NCBI GenBank assembly: GCA_013329165.1
Contig: DUKV01000029.1
Coordinates: 1-42,943 of the forward strand
DNA length: 42,943 bases
Direction of reading: 5' to 3'
From: Methanocalculus sp.
GTDB taxonomy: Archaea; Halobacteriota; Methanomicrobia; Methanomicrobiales; Methanocorpusculaceae
In this document: piece after piece, positions 33,227 through 42,227 of the stretch
Layout: every line of letters begins with the position of its first letter
How positions within the stretch are numbered: the first letter of the stretch is position 1
Program-made: the position numbers and the translations under genes
Notes under the pieces: generated by a model
Seen by the model: the letters and a program-made list of their open reading frames with translations, nothing else
The model's database searches: none
Told to the model about the DNA's origin: nothing

Positions 33227-33475
33227 ATGCAGACACACCTCCGCCTCATCCTCTATGGCATCCTCACATGGCTCATCCCCTTCGGAATCTCCCTCTTCCT
33301 GTATGGGCCCGACGGCACACTCACCATCGGGATATACGCCTTCAAAAGCCTGATGATCATCTCCGGGGCAGCGATCGGCGCACTCCTCATCTACCTGTAC
33401 CTGAGAAACCTACCCGGAAAGACAGAATGGCTTACTGCCGGGGCTACGGCTGAGCTTGGTAGAGAGAAGGAATAA
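33227..33475 (+). CDS. Short membrane protein, perhaps truncated
   Basis: An 82-residue protein with two or three membrane helices (LILYGILTWLIPFGISLFLYG; SLMIISGAAIGALLIYLYL). It resembles the first half of archaeal four-helix proteins of about 130-140 residues, and the tail after residue 65 looks unlike that family, so a frameshift or deletion is suspected. No ribosome site is obvious. Function is unknown. Confidence 0.45.
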   Translation: MQTHLRLILYGILTWLIPFGISLFLYGPDGTLTIGIYAFKSLMIISGAAIGALLIYLYLRNLPGKTEWLTAGATAELGREKE

Positions 33476-33762
33476 AGATGAGGAGGAGGAGGAGAAGAGT
33501 GGGATCGGCTCTTAAAACCCGATCCCGCAGGAATGCCCATGCTTCCTGAAATACTGCTGGTGGTACTCTTCAGCTGGCCAGAAGTGAGCGGCAGGCAGAA
33601 TCCCTGTCACGATCGGCCTGCCAAACCTCCCGGATCGATCCATACGTTCCCGGGACGAATGAGCCTTCTCCTCCTGCTCTGTGGAATGGGTGAAAATAGC
33701 GGATCGGTACTGGCTCCCGACATCCGGGCCCTGCCGGTCCTTTGTCGTTGGGTCGTCAACTA

Positions 33763-33782
33763 CCCCGCCCTAAAGAGCGGGG
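33763..33782 (-). ncRNA. Right-end hairpin, likely 3' part of the TnpB guide RNA
   Basis: Read on the minus strand this forms an 8-bp stem with one U-G wobble; read on the plus strand the same pair is an A-C mismatch. That favours a minus-strand RNA. It overlaps the tnpB stop codon, as guide (omega) RNAs do, and the next 15-20 bases into msrA would be the guide. The 5' border cannot be set. Confidence 0.5.
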
Positions 33783-35188
33783 CTTGCAATAGCGGTGTTA
33801 CCACAGACATTGCAATTTAATCTGCACGAAGGTTGCTCGTAGTTGAGCCTTATTCGTACCGGCCGGTTGACACGGCCGCTACTGATTATCGGTGTCATAA
33901 CCGAATCACCAGCTACATTTCTCAAATGGTTTAACGCACCATTGACATCCGCATTGATCACGATACCGGAACTGCTCTGATACAGTCCCCGGCTGATACG
34001 ACGGCATCTTCCATACCATGGTTTCTGGATCGGATCAAGTGCCAGGGCATCTACCTGCGAGGTGTACCGTTCATCATGGGAATCGTCAAAGTGTATCCCG
34101 AACAGCTCGCATTTTGACTGTAATTTTCGTCGAAATTTCGCATAGGGGATCTGGACGAAATTCTGGTTGTTTTGAGCACCATGGTTGATCTCTTGTTTGA
34201 TCCCATTCCATCGTGGCACAATAATGGTACCGATTCCGTGGTCACATGCAAATCTGATGAGATAGGCGACAAATCGGTTCATTGCTTCGTCGATTTTGTT
34301 ATTTCGTCTGATGAGGAGGCGTGACTGGCGGTGCGTAAACTCCTCGGTTAATCCCTGTTTATCTTTAATCGATTGTAATCGGGCGTTTTCTTTGTTGTAC
34401 CACCGGTTGATTGATTTTAGATACGTACCATCGATAATCGAGGCAGTCCCGGTAGCAGTGTCAACGATTGTTGCAAAATTGGTTACGCCGAGATCAATCG
34501 CAAGATAATGGTCAGGATTGAGATGTGTTGGTTGAAGGGGAACCGTATACGCAAATTCGATCGTGTATACCTTCCCGTTATGGTGTGGAACAATAGTCAC
34601 TTCACGGATCTGGTGTGGTTGAATGTGTGGCGGGATTTTGAAGGTCAGTTCTTCCCCGGTTAATCCATGCTGTTTTTTAAATATCCGTGACATGCCGTGA
34701 GTGACATGGCCGTTCCGCATTGTGATATGCGATGCTGGAAATGCCAGTTTGTACCTGCCATTTTTGTCCAGATAGCGTGGGGGTCGTGGTTGGCTGCTGA
34801 GTTCGCCACAGTGGTACATCCGCAGGAGTGCAAAATACGAGGTGTACGCTTCTTCTACACTCCTGATCGTCTGTTGCGCAACATCACTATGGAGCAGCGG
34901 ATAGTTCTCATTCTGGCGGGATTGGACATAATTTGAGAGATCTTTGTAGGGAAAGTCTTTCTTCCGGGTATAGGGGAGAAAGGAACCGATACAGATGGTG
35001 ACGTTTGCAGCAATATCCGGTCGAACCGTTTGGAAGATCGGAGCATTTTCGCAATATTCGAAGTAATGCTGCCGGGTATTGTACAATGCAACATTGTACA
35101 AATTCTTTGAATGGTATGCGAGGGTGTCGATAATGTGATACTGCCGTTGTGACAGTCGTAGATAGTTTGACACCGTTCGAATTACCAT
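33770..35188 (-). CDS. tnpB: TnpB RNA-guided nuclease
   Basis: A 472-residue TnpB, apparently intact. The N-terminal region (NLYNVALYNTRQHY) is typical. RuvC-I is LAIDLGVTNFA (about 226-236), with the catalytic Asp. RuvC-III is NADVNGALNHL (about 414-424), with its Asp. The usual RuvC-II Glu is not at its normal place: the strand reads TIIVPRWNGIKQE, with a Glu further on. Between them YTSQVDALALDP replaces the typical CxxC zinc ribbon; two Cys (LNCNVCGN) occur only at the C-terminus. The stop codon lies inside the right-end hairpin. TnpB cuts donor DNA and so keeps the element in place. Confidence 0.88.
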   Translation of the reverse strand: MVIRTVSNYLRLSQRQYHIIDTLAYHSKNLYNVALYNTRQHYFEYCENAPIFQTVRPDIAANVTICIGSFLPYTRKKDFPYKDLSNYVQSRQNENYPLLHSDVAQQTIRSVEEAYTSYFALLRMYHCGELSSQPRPPRYLDKNGRYKLAFPASHITMRNGHVTHGMSRIFKKQHGLTGEELTFKIPPHIQPHQIREVTIVPHHNGKVYTIEFAYTVPLQPTHLNPDHYLAIDLGVTNFATIVDTATGTASIIDGTYLKSINRWYNKENARLQSIKDKQGLTEEFTHRQSRLLIRRNNKIDEAMNRFVAYLIRFACDHGIGTIIVPRWNGIKQEINHGAQNNQNFVQIPYAKFRRKLQSKCELFGIHFDDSHDERYTSQVDALALDPIQKPWYGRCRRISRGLYQSSSGIVINADVNGALNHLRNVAGDSVMTPIISSGRVNRPVRIRLNYEQPSCRLNCNVCGNTAIASPAL

Positions 35189-35532
35189 TTGATGGATATG
35201 GGTTGTGCTACAGGATATGGGTTATGGTTCAATTATGGGCGATTCCTCCACGGCATGAATGCCGGGGTCTCCTCGCCCTTTGAGATGAATCGACCAGAAC
35301 CGGATCAGCAGGTGATCGTAGGGAACAACAGCCGGATCATAGACCACCTCAACGGCTTCTGCATCTCCGGTTCTGCCGGTACACACCTCCTCATATGTCG
35401 GGTTGTCAACGGTTCCACCGGTATATCCGACACGGGTCGAAATGACACCGGCAACATCCGCAAAGGCTGCCTCCACCCCCCAGAAACAGCCCGCAGCAAA
35501 TGTTGCTATTTCATGTTCAGGCATACTAACAT

Positions 35533-36030
35533 TCAGGCAAATCGTTCAAAACGCTCTTTTGATACCTTGCATATGGGACAGGTCTCAGGTGGTTTCTCCC
35601 GTGCACAGAGATATCCACAGACCCGGCAACGCCAGACCGGCAGGGAAAACCCACCCGCCAGAGCCCCCGATCCGGCCTTCTTCCGCTCACTCCGTGGAGG
35701 GCGGCGTTCCGGGATCGGCTTCAGCTTCTCGCGGCCGGTTCGAACCGCTTCTGTTACATAGAGCGAGCAGTAGCAGGCACCAAAATCATCGAGATCGGAA
35801 TCACGGTAATCACAGGGGCAGATGATATCGAGATCCTCCTCCTTCTTCCCAAAGGAGAGGCGGCAGGGGCAGGACGGATAGCCATACCTTTTGGTATTGA
35901 CAAGCAGCCCTCTGACAAGTGCCCGCACCCCATCCCTATCAGGGCTCAGGTGATAGCCATGGCTCTCAGCATCCTGAATAAGCTCCTGTTCAAGCGTGTC
36001 AATCTCCTCAGCTGTCGGATCGTAGGTCAT
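35533..36030 (-). CDS. Ferredoxin:thioredoxin reductase catalytic subunit fused to rubredoxin
   Basis: A 165-residue fusion. Residues 1 to about 95 are the FTR beta subunit with CPC (54-56), CPC (71-73) and CYC (86-88), which hold the [4Fe-4S] cluster and active disulfide. Residues about 132-160 form a rubredoxin-type site from C135, C138, C151 and C154. In methanogens FTR-like proteins pass ferredoxin electrons to thioredoxin-like partners. It overlaps the upstream glutaredoxin-like gene (ATGA) and is 8 bp from msrA, so the operon was a reductant chain ending in methionine sulfoxide repair. Confidence 0.9.
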   Translation of the reverse strand: MTYDPTAEEIDTLEQELIQDAESHGYHLSPDRDGVRALVRGLLVNTKRYGYPSCPCRLSFGKKEEDLDIICPCDYRDSDLDDFGACYCSLYVTEAVRTGREKLKPIPERRPPRSERKKAGSGALAGGFSLPVWRCRVCGYLCAREKPPETCPICKVSKERFERFA

Positions 36031-36308
36031 CGTTCAAATATCCTCCTGATCTCTTCTTCCTTATACCCGATGATAGCATCTTTTCCATTAATCACCAGCG
36101 TCGGAAACGATCCCGCAGGGTTGAACCGCTCAACCTCACTGATCGCCGCCTCAATCTCCTCGGGGGAGAGGAGATCCGCGTAGACATACCTGAACTTCAC
36201 CTTCAGGCTCTGGAGGAGTTCTTTGGTCATCGCACACCAGCGGCAGGTGGAGAGGGCATAGAGCACCAGATCCCCCCGGTCTTCTCCGTCAACTTCGGTA
36301 TATTCCAT
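36027..36308 (-). CDS. Glutaredoxin/thioredoxin-like protein
   Basis: A 93-residue thioredoxin-fold protein with the redox site CRWC (22-25), the cis-Pro segment SFPTLVI (about 67-73) and the strand [14 protein letters not shown]-like GATATTCTTA upstream leaves no room for the TTG start at 36356, so the ATG at 36308 is used. It overlaps the FTR gene and is its likely substrate. It is divergent from the pilin-like gene. Confidence 0.85.
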   Translation of the reverse strand: MEYTEVDGEDRGDLVLYALSTCRWCAMTKELLQSLKVKFRYVYADLLSPEEIEAAISEVERFNPAGSFPTLVINGKDAIIGYKEEEIRRIFER

Positions 36309-36362
36309 AGATATCCAGACAGATGTCAGAAGCATTAAGAATATCGGAAGAGACAAAACATT

Positions 36363-36983
36363 ATGAAGAAGAGACCGCAGGATGATGCCATCACCGTCCT
36401 TTCAGTAATTATCATCATCCTTGCAGGGGTGGCAGGGATCGTCGTTCTCATCCATATCATTACCCCCAACCACACCGGCACCCCGCACGGTCTTGTCGCA
36501 ATGGCAGCACGCGAATCCGGCGACTCGGTCCGGATAACCGGCAATCCCATCGGCTACTCCTGCATACAACGCACCGTATCGGGTTTTGATATCAGGCCAC
36601 AGACGACTGATGAACATGCAATTGGGGCCATACAGGCATCTATATCACCGATCATCGGCGATATGGCGATCGATATGGATCAGACCACAATTACCATCAT
36701 AGATACACGCACAGAGACACTCACGAAACAGAAGAAGGTGTCCCCCCTCAATCCCGGCGAATGGGCGATCATCTCCCGGTACGGTAATCTCCCGTTTGGA
36801 TCAGCAAATGATGACGATATTCTCCATCCAGGTGAGACATTCGACCTCCTCATCACCCTGCCAGAACCACTCTCTCCTGAGGAGCGGTTCACCCTTGTGA
36901 TCGCACCCGCCGGGGGGGTACCTCTTCGGATTACGAGGACGGTTCCCGTGCAGGTGACTCCCGTCACCACAATTAACGATTGA
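36363..36983 (+). CDS. Type IV pilin/archaellin-like protein
   Basis: A 206-residue secreted protein. An N-terminal class III-type signal (KKRPQDDAITVLSVIIIILAGVAGIVVLI) would be cut before the hydrophobic helix that packs in pilus or archaellum cores; the exact cleavage residue is not canonical. The remainder is beta-rich. The C-terminal part (GEWAIISRYG...LHPGETFDLLITLP) resembles archaellin C-terminal domains. It stands alone, with no archaellum assembly genes near. A minor pilin or archaellin-like adhesin is the best guess. Confidence 0.6.
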   Translation: MKKRPQDDAITVLSVIIIILAGVAGIVVLIHIITPNHTGTPHGLVAMAARESGDSVRITGNPIGYSCIQRTVSGFDIRPQTTDEHAIGAIQASISPIIGDMAIDMDQTTITIIDTRTETLTKQKKVSPLNPGEWAIISRYGNLPFGSANDDDILHPGETFDLLITLPEPLSPEERFTLVIAPAGGVPLRITRTVPVQVTPVTTIND

Positions 36984-37045
36984 ACCACAATCCAAAGGGT
37001 TTATCATGTATAAATCCGATGCATAGTCATACCAGAGGGATCCGA

Positions 37046-38050
37046 TTGACCGATACGAACAAGCCAGGAATATCAGAATACGAGATGCTGAAACGTACCT
37101 TCAATGCAATAGAAGATCCGATCTTCTACCTTGCACCGGACAGCACCATCATCCATGCCAATCCGGCATCAGCAGCACTTCTCAATACACCGCTTGAAGA
37201 GATAGTCGGATCACACTGCTATCAGATCGTCCACCATACGCCATCCAATATCCGTGGATGCCCCTTCATTCAGGCGAAGAAGACAAAGAAGCGTGAGAGC
37301 TACACAGTGAATCTTGGATCTCACTGGTACCAGGTTACGATTGATCCGGTTTTAGGCGATGATGGGGAGCTCATAGGTGCTGTACACATTCTCACAAACA
37401 TCGACTCGATAAAAAAGATCCACGAACTCCGAGCAGTTCTTGGAGCGATCATCGAGACAACACCTGACCCAATCATCAGCGAGACGCCTGATGGCCATGT
37501 CATCTCATGGAATAAGGGTGCTGAGGAGACACTCGGATATACTGCTGAGGAGATGAGAGGTGAGAGTATTCAGCGTATCATTCCAGAAGACCTCAGGCAA
37601 CAACATCTGGAGACCCTTGCAAAAATACAGAGAGGAGAACGGGTCGAGCAGATGGAAACCCGCCGGATCAGGAGAGACGGGGAGATAATAGAGTTCTCAC
37701 TCTCACTCTCCCCAATCCTTGACGACCGCGGGATCACCACAGGGATCGCTGTCATCATGCATGACCTGACCGAGATCAAAAAAGCGCAACGGGCACTCCT
37801 TGCCTACATCACTGAAGCAGCACTCCGTTTGAAGAACCCGATCGAGATCATCGCACGCTCGATTGAGGAGATCGCCGATCTTCACATGGCAGGTGAGATC
37901 GATGATGAAGAACTCAATACAAGCCTGATGATCCAGGTGCGCCACGCCGAGAAGATAATAGAAAATATCAGGGAACTTCAGCAGTCGATTGTGCTTGACC
38001 TTGATGAGATCCCTCAATCATATCGGAAATTCCTGATGGACGAGGAGTAA
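37046..38050 (+). CDS. Two-PAS-domain signalling protein
   Basis: A soluble protein of about 334 residues with two PAS domains: the first at about 15-125 (AIEDPIFYLAPDSTIIHANPA, GCPF motif, VTIDPVLGDDGELIG) and the second at about 127-250 (LGAIIETTPDPIIS, SWNKGAEETLGYTAEE, ILDDRGITTGIAVIMHDLT). A helical tail (IARSIEEIADLHMAGEIDDEELN) follows, but no histidine kinase ATPase domain. The TTG at 37046 has GAGGG seven bases ahead and suits the TATA box at about 37007-37016; ATG at 37019 is the alternative. The RecA-like gene follows after 4 bp, so the two probably work together. Confidence 0.8.
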   Translation: MTDTNKPGISEYEMLKRTFNAIEDPIFYLAPDSTIIHANPASAALLNTPLEEIVGSHCYQIVHHTPSNIRGCPFIQAKKTKKRESYTVNLGSHWYQVTIDPVLGDDGELIGAVHILTNIDSIKKIHELRAVLGAIIETTPDPIISETPDGHVISWNKGAEETLGYTAEEMRGESIQRIIPEDLRQQHLETLAKIQRGERVEQMETRRIRRDGEIIEFSLSLSPILDDRGITTGIAVIMHDLTEIKKAQRALLAYITEAALRLKNPIEIIARSIEEIADLHMAGEIDDEELNTSLMIQVRHAEKIIENIRELQQSIVLDLDEIPQSYRKFLMDEE

Positions 38051-38054
38051 ACAG

Positions 38055-38597
38055 ATGGATATAATAGAATCGGAGGATTCGGCGATATTCCTCTATATAT
38101 CAGATCCTGCCCGGATGAAGCAGACCAATCTGGATATTGTTGCAAACCTGACAACAAAAGGAATTGCCTGCATCATCGTCACCACGAACATACCTTCATC
38201 AATCCTGACAAAACTCTATACGAAGAAGGGGATCCCGATGGATCGCATCCATTTCATTGATGCAATCACCAAATATTCCCTTGGCTCCATACCTGCGGAA
38301 GTTCCAAACACCACCTTCACATCAAACCCCGGAAACCTGACAGAACTCGGCATTGCAATCTCGGAAGCCCTGAAGAAGAGAAAGGACAATACCGCACTTA
38401 TCTTTGACTCGGTAAGCACCCTCCTGATCTATCTCTCCTCACCAAATATCTCAAAATTTATCCACTTTATCACCAACAAGATCCGACTCCTCGATATCAA
38501 GGGAGTCTACCTGAGTGCCGAGAAAGGGCTTGATCCACTTCTTTTAGCACAGATCAGTTCAATTGTCGATATGGTTATGGAAGAAGAGAATGAATGA
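38055..38597 (+). CDS. RecA/KaiC-like protein without a P-loop
   Basis: A 180-residue protein that has the strand order of a RecA/KaiC core: AIFLYISDP, GIACIIVTTN, ALIFDSVSTLLIYLS (Walker B-like, about 115-129) and GVYLSAEKG. The Walker A loop is missing, so it should not hydrolyse ATP in the normal way. Similar archaeal proteins (DUF7504-like) accompany PAS sensors, as here (4-bp gap). A regulatory partner of the PAS protein is the likely role. Confidence 0.65.
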   Translation: MDIIESEDSAIFLYISDPARMKQTNLDIVANLTTKGIACIIVTTNIPSSILTKLYTKKGIPMDRIHFIDAITKYSLGSIPAEVPNTTFTSNPGNLTELGIAISEALKKRKDNTALIFDSVSTLLIYLSSPNISKFIHFITNKIRLLDIKGVYLSAEKGLDPLLLAQISSIVDMVMEEENE

Positions 38598-38614
38598 GGG
38601 TTTCATTGGGAGTT

Positions 38615-39829
38615 CTAGCCAAAGAGCTCCCAGGATGCCTCAAGTGCCGCCACCGCAGGGAGTTTCTTGCCGGTGAGAAACTCAATACAGGCACCCCCGC
38701 CGGTGGAGAGATGCGAGTAGGATGATTCAAGCCCCATCTTCTCGATCACAGCAGCAGTATGACCCCCTCCAACAACCGAGAACTCAACCGCTGAAGCAGC
38801 GCGGATAAGCTCATAGGTGCCGATCGCAAAATCCGGATCCTCAAAGACACCCGCAGGTCCATTGAAGACGATTGTTCCCTGCGATTGTATCAATTGGACC
38901 ATGGACCGGATCGAACCACTCCCGAGATCGAGGATCGGTACATCATTTGGTATCTTATCAACAGGATACTCAACCCGCTGCCCACGCTCCCGGACCGCAA
39001 CAAATTCCGGCATCACCACCCGGTCACCATATGATGAGAGGATCTGTTTTGCCTTCTCGATCTCGCCTGAATAGCCAAGGCTCTCAATCAGCTGGCGGGA
39101 CGGATCCCCGACCTCGATTCCGGATGCTGCAAGGAAGATATTCCCGACAACACCTATTGCCAGGATCTGATCCGCAATTCCGTTCGTCAGCACATGCTCA
39201 GCAACTGCAATCGAATCATCCACTTTTGTACCGCCGAGAATGAAGGTGATCGGGTGGGGTGCGCCTGAGAAGACCTTCGAGAGCATGAAGACCTCTCGTT
39301 CCATCAGGAGCCCGGCAACCGACTTCATTGCCATCGGGAGTCCTACCATCGACGGCTGCGATCGGTGCGCGGTGCCGAATGCATCATTGACAAAGAGATC
39401 ACCCCTCTCCGAAAGCATACGGACGAGATGCGTCTTCTTTGCATCTTCAGGCTTCATCGTGAGGTTCTCCTCTGCATTAAAACGGAGATTTTCAAGCATC
39501 ATCACCTCACCACTCCGAAGTGAAGAGACGGCCTCACGGGCAGATCTCCCGAGTATATCATCAATATATGTAACAGGCCTCCGGATAAGCCGCTCGAGTT
39601 TTTCTGCATGAGATTTGAGTGTTGTAAAATCCTTTTTGCCGGGACGGCTCTGGTGGGTGAGGATCACCACTTTCGCATCTTCAAGAGCCAGAATCGTCGG
39701 GATGTGTTCACGGAACCGCTTATCGTCAAGAATCGTCTCCGATGAAGGATCCATCGGGGAGTTGAAGTCCACCCTGACGAAAACTGTCTTTCCCTTCGTC
39801 TCAACATCCTGCAATGTACCAAATACCAT
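38615..39829 (-). CDS. pgk: Phosphoglycerate kinase
   Basis: A 404-residue archaeal phosphoglycerate kinase, interconverting 1,3-bisphosphoglycerate and 3-phosphoglycerate; in methanogens it mainly serves gluconeogenesis. Landmarks: FVRVDFNSPMD (15-25), HQSRPGKKD, ENLRFNAEE, FVNDAFGTAHR, GGTKVDDS, and FNGPAGVFE with VVGGGHTAA near the C-terminus. The frame is open to 40126, but GGAGG seven bases before the ATG at 39829 and the family start fix the N-terminus. Confidence 0.95.
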   Translation of the reverse strand: MVFGTLQDVETKGKTVFVRVDFNSPMDPSSETILDDKRFREHIPTILALEDAKVVILTHQSRPGKKDFTTLKSHAEKLERLIRRPVTYIDDILGRSAREAVSSLRSGEVMMLENLRFNAEENLTMKPEDAKKTHLVRMLSERGDLFVNDAFGTAHRSQPSMVGLPMAMKSVAGLLMEREVFMLSKVFSGAPHPITFILGGTKVDDSIAVAEHVLTNGIADQILAIGVVGNIFLAASGIEVGDPSRQLIESLGYSGEIEKAKQILSSYGDRVVMPEFVAVRERGQRVEYPVDKIPNDVPILDLGSGSIRSMVQLIQSQGTIVFNGPAGVFEDPDFAIGTYELIRAASAVEFSVVGGGHTAAVIEKMGLESSYSHLSTGGGACIEFLTGKKLPAVAALEASWELFG

Positions 39830-40214
39830 CGAAGAGCCTCCCGAACTCCATGTATACACTATGAAGAGGAAGACATTATTAATTGCGCATTTGTTCCAAT
39901 ACCTGTTATGGAACCAACCCACCAGAAGATCTGCGGAAGTTCCGGGAGGAGGACTCCCCCCGGTATCACTTCTGACGAAGACCGGATCAGGGGGAGCGGA
40001 AGCAGCAGGATATACCGTCACCAGCATCATGCGGCTTCCGATGAAAACATGGGAAGGCCAGTACCGGCCGGTTGCAGCCAGAATCAACGAATGGAGAGAG
40101 ATATGCGGATCCCGAAACAACCGCATTCCTGCTGGATATGGGAAGGAGATTGAAATATTCGGAACATATGGCTCATACTACGGCTATACCTTCTTTACTC
40201 TAAAAAAGGATTGA
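39830..40214 (+). other. Gap between pgk and atpD; doubtful small ORF
   Basis: This 385-bp gap holds the pgk promoter. On the plus strand a frame at 40029-40214 would give 61 residues (starting MRLPMKTWEGQY, ending GYTFFTLKKD) with no ribosome site and no family that I recognise. It runs tail-to-tail into atpD. I do not claim it as a gene, but its aromatic C-terminus is not typical noise. Confidence 0.3.
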
Positions 40215-40844
40215 TCAGGCCTCTGATCTGGCCTTGATCTTCTTTAAGCGGAAGAGTTCTTCACGCTCCATCTCATCAAGACGCATCTTGATGAAATCGC
40301 GTGCTTCGGTCAGTTCAGGGATCACCTTGAACTCAAGCGCATTCACACGCCGCTTGGTGCTCTCGATCTCATCCAGCAACCGCTTCATCGTCGTCTCGAT
40401 CTCGGCACTGTGGATGATCGACTCGAGGAGATCCTCGAAGGCATCTGCTGCCTCATCGATGACCGAGGAGGTGCCGATGATACCATACCCTCGCTCAGTC
40501 GGGCCCTTTCGTACACTTGAGGATTTGATCTCAGGTACGACAACACCCATGATGTTCTTGCTCTTCAGCTCGATCCGGGGGACATCCCCGACTGAGAAGG
40601 CAGCCGCCTTGACACCGATAGCGCCTTCGACTGTATCTGCGATGGCGATCATCTCCTGCGCCCGCTCGTACTTCCGTGCGAGTTCGTCACGGGTATCCTT
40701 GGCTTGTTCAAGGATCTTGAAGAACTCAAGGATGAGTCCGTCACGCTTCATCTTCAGGAGCTTGTAGCCGCGCTCAGAGAGCTGGATACGCCTTTTCAGG
40801 GCGATCAGCTCAGATCTGGTCGGCTTTACATCGCGGAGCGCCAT
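40215..40844 (-). CDS. atpD: A-type ATP synthase subunit D
   Basis: A 209-residue subunit D, the coiled-coil central rotor shaft of the archaeal ATP synthase. It opens with VKPTRSELIALKRRIQL, the highly conserved N-terminal helix, and has long heptad-rich helices at both ends with a short globular middle (GTSSVIDEAADAFEDLLE). It is the last gene of the atp operon, six bases after atpB, with AAGGAG inside the atpB end. Confidence 0.95.
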   Translation of the reverse strand: MALRDVKPTRSELIALKRRIQLSERGYKLLKMKRDGLILEFFKILEQAKDTRDELARKYERAQEMIAIADTVEGAIGVKAAAFSVGDVPRIELKSKNIMGVVVPEIKSSSVRKGPTERGYGIIGTSSVIDEAADAFEDLLESIIHSAEIETTMKRLLDEIESTKRRVNALEFKVIPELTEARDFIKMRLDEMEREELFRLKKIKARSEA

Positions 40845-40850
40845 GGCAGA

Positions 40851-42227
40851 TTACTCCTTCCGGTATTTCGGATGGTACTTCTTGATCAGGTCACGATCAA
40901 TCCTGACGAGCTGCTCCTCGGGCAGCGTTGCCAGGAGCGACCAGCCGACATCGAGTGTCTCAGCAATCGACCGGTCTTCATTGATTCCCTGGCGGACAAA
41001 CTGATCCTCGAAGTAATCGGCAACTTCAAGGAAGAGCCGGTCACGTTCCGAAAGCGCATCCTTTCCGACGATGGCAACAAGACCACGGAGATCGTTTCCT
41101 TCTGCATATCCTGCATACAGCTGATCCGAGACCTTCTTATGGTCGTCACGGGTGAGCCCTTCTCCGATACCAAGGTTCATCAGACGTGAGAGCGACGGAA
41201 GAACGTTGATCGGCGGGTAGATACCCTTCCTGTGAAGTTCACGGGAGACCACAATCTGGCCTTCGGTAATGTATCCGGTCAGGTCAGGAATCGGGTGGGT
41301 GATATCATCACCGGGCATTGTCAGGATCGGAATCTGGGTAACCGAACCCTGGACTCCCTTGATGATACCGGCACGCTCGTAGATGCACGCAAGATCTGTA
41401 TACATGTATCCCGGATATCCACGACGTCCAGGCACCTCTTCACGGGCTGCACCGATCTGACGGAGCGCCTCACAGTAGTTGGTCATATCCGTCAAAATGA
41501 CGAGCACATGGTATCCAAGCTCATATGCAAGGTACTCGGCGGCTGTCAGTGCAAGACGTGGCGTGATGATACGCTCGACCGCAGGATCATCTGCAAGGTT
41601 CAGGAAGACGACCGCACGCTCAAGCGCACCGGTCCGCTCAAAGTCCTCCATGAAGTGGTTTGCTTCTTCCTTGGTGATACCCATCGCAGCAAAGACCACC
41701 GCAAACGACTCAGTCGATCCCGGCACCTTTGACTGGCGGGCAATCTGGAGCGCAATATCATTGTGCGGAAGACCGGATCCTGAGAAGATCGGGAGCTTCT
41801 GACCACGGACAAGGGTGTTTGTTCCATCGATGGTGGAGATTCCTGTCTGGATGAAATCCTTTGGATTGCCACGTGCATATGGGTTAATCGCAGCACCGGT
41901 GATGTCAAGCCGTTTCTCGGGAATGATCTCGGGACCGCCGTCGATCGGCTTTCCGCCTCCGGAGAGGATACGGCCGAGCATATCTTTTCCGACCGGCATC
42001 TTGATCGCTTCGCCAAGGAACCGGATGCCTGAGTCCCTGCCGATACCGGCAGTTGTCTCAAAGACCTGAACCACAACGAGATCATCGCTTGTATCAAGAA
42101 CCTGACCACGTTTCACGGTTCCATCGTAGAGCACAATATTGACCAGTTCCTGGTACCCGACCGGCTCGGTCTTCTCGACGAAGACGAGCGGGCCTGCGAT
42201 CTTTGTAACTGTCTTATATTCCTTCAT
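40851..42227 (-). CDS. atpB: A-type ATP synthase subunit B
   Basis: A 458-residue non-catalytic subunit B of the A1 head. It has the A/V-type B features: [15 protein letters not shown], a degenerate P-loop region ([18 protein letters not shown]), and [13 protein letters not shown] and [15 protein letters not shown]. Its ATG overlaps the atpA stop (ATGA) and the stop is six bases before atpD. Together with atpA and atpD this is the standard archaeal A-B-D order. Confidence 0.96.
   Translation of the reverse strand: MKEYKTVTKIAGPLVFVEKTEPVGYQELVNIVLYDGTVKRGQVLDTSDDLVVVQVFETTAGIGRDSGIRFLGEAIKMPVGKDMLGRILSGGGKPIDGGPEIIPEKRLDITGAAINPYARGNPKDFIQTGISTIDGTNTLVRGQKLPIFSGSGLPHNDIALQIARQSKVPGSTESFAVVFAAMGITKEEANHFMEDFERTGALERAVVFLNLADDPAVERIITPRLALTAAEYLAYELGYHVLVILTDMTNYCEALRQIGAAREEVPGRRGYPGYMYTDLACIYERAGIIKGVQGSVTQIPILTMPGDDITHPIPDLTGYITEGQIVVSRELHRKGIYPPINVLPSLSRLMNLGIGEGLTRDDHKKVSDQLYAGYAEGNDLRGLVAIVGKDALSERDRLFLEVADYFEDQFVRQGINEDRSIAETLDVGWSLLATLPEEQLVRIDRDLIKKYHPKYRKE

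Larger units (their letters stand above)
33755..35284 (-). mobile_element. IS200/IS605-group IS1341-type element (TnpB only)
   Basis: Borders come from the exact repair of msrA. The left end (minus-strand 5' side, to 35284) carries a subterminal hairpin CGGCAT/ATGCCG (35251-35264) of the kind found in this group; the right end (from 33755) carries a strong hairpin over 33761-33784. There are no terminal inverted repeats and no target duplication, as expected for single-strand transposition. TnpA is absent, so movement would need a helper enzyme. Confidence 0.82.
33512..35524 (-). pseudogene. msrA: Peptide methionine sulfoxide reductase msrA, split by a transposon
   Basis: MsrA reduces methionine-S-sulfoxide in proteins. 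The N-terminal part (35524 down to 35285) has the catalytic GCFWG and runs to FWSIH. The C-terminal part (33754 down to 33512) resumes with DPTTKDRQGPDVGSQYRSAIF, PIVTGILPA and YHQQYF. Joining the two rebuilds a continuous protein with no missing or added base, FWSIH|DPTTKD. The 1530-bp element between them ends the reading frame after 20 foreign residues. It was the third gene of the glutaredoxin-FTR operon (8-bp gap), so this strain has probably lost MsrA unless the element excises. Confidence 0.88.

Noticed and set aside
39830..40126. N-terminal extension of phosphoglycerate kinase
   Set aside because: The family starts at the ATG at 39829, which has a good ribosome site; the upstream residues are unlike the family.
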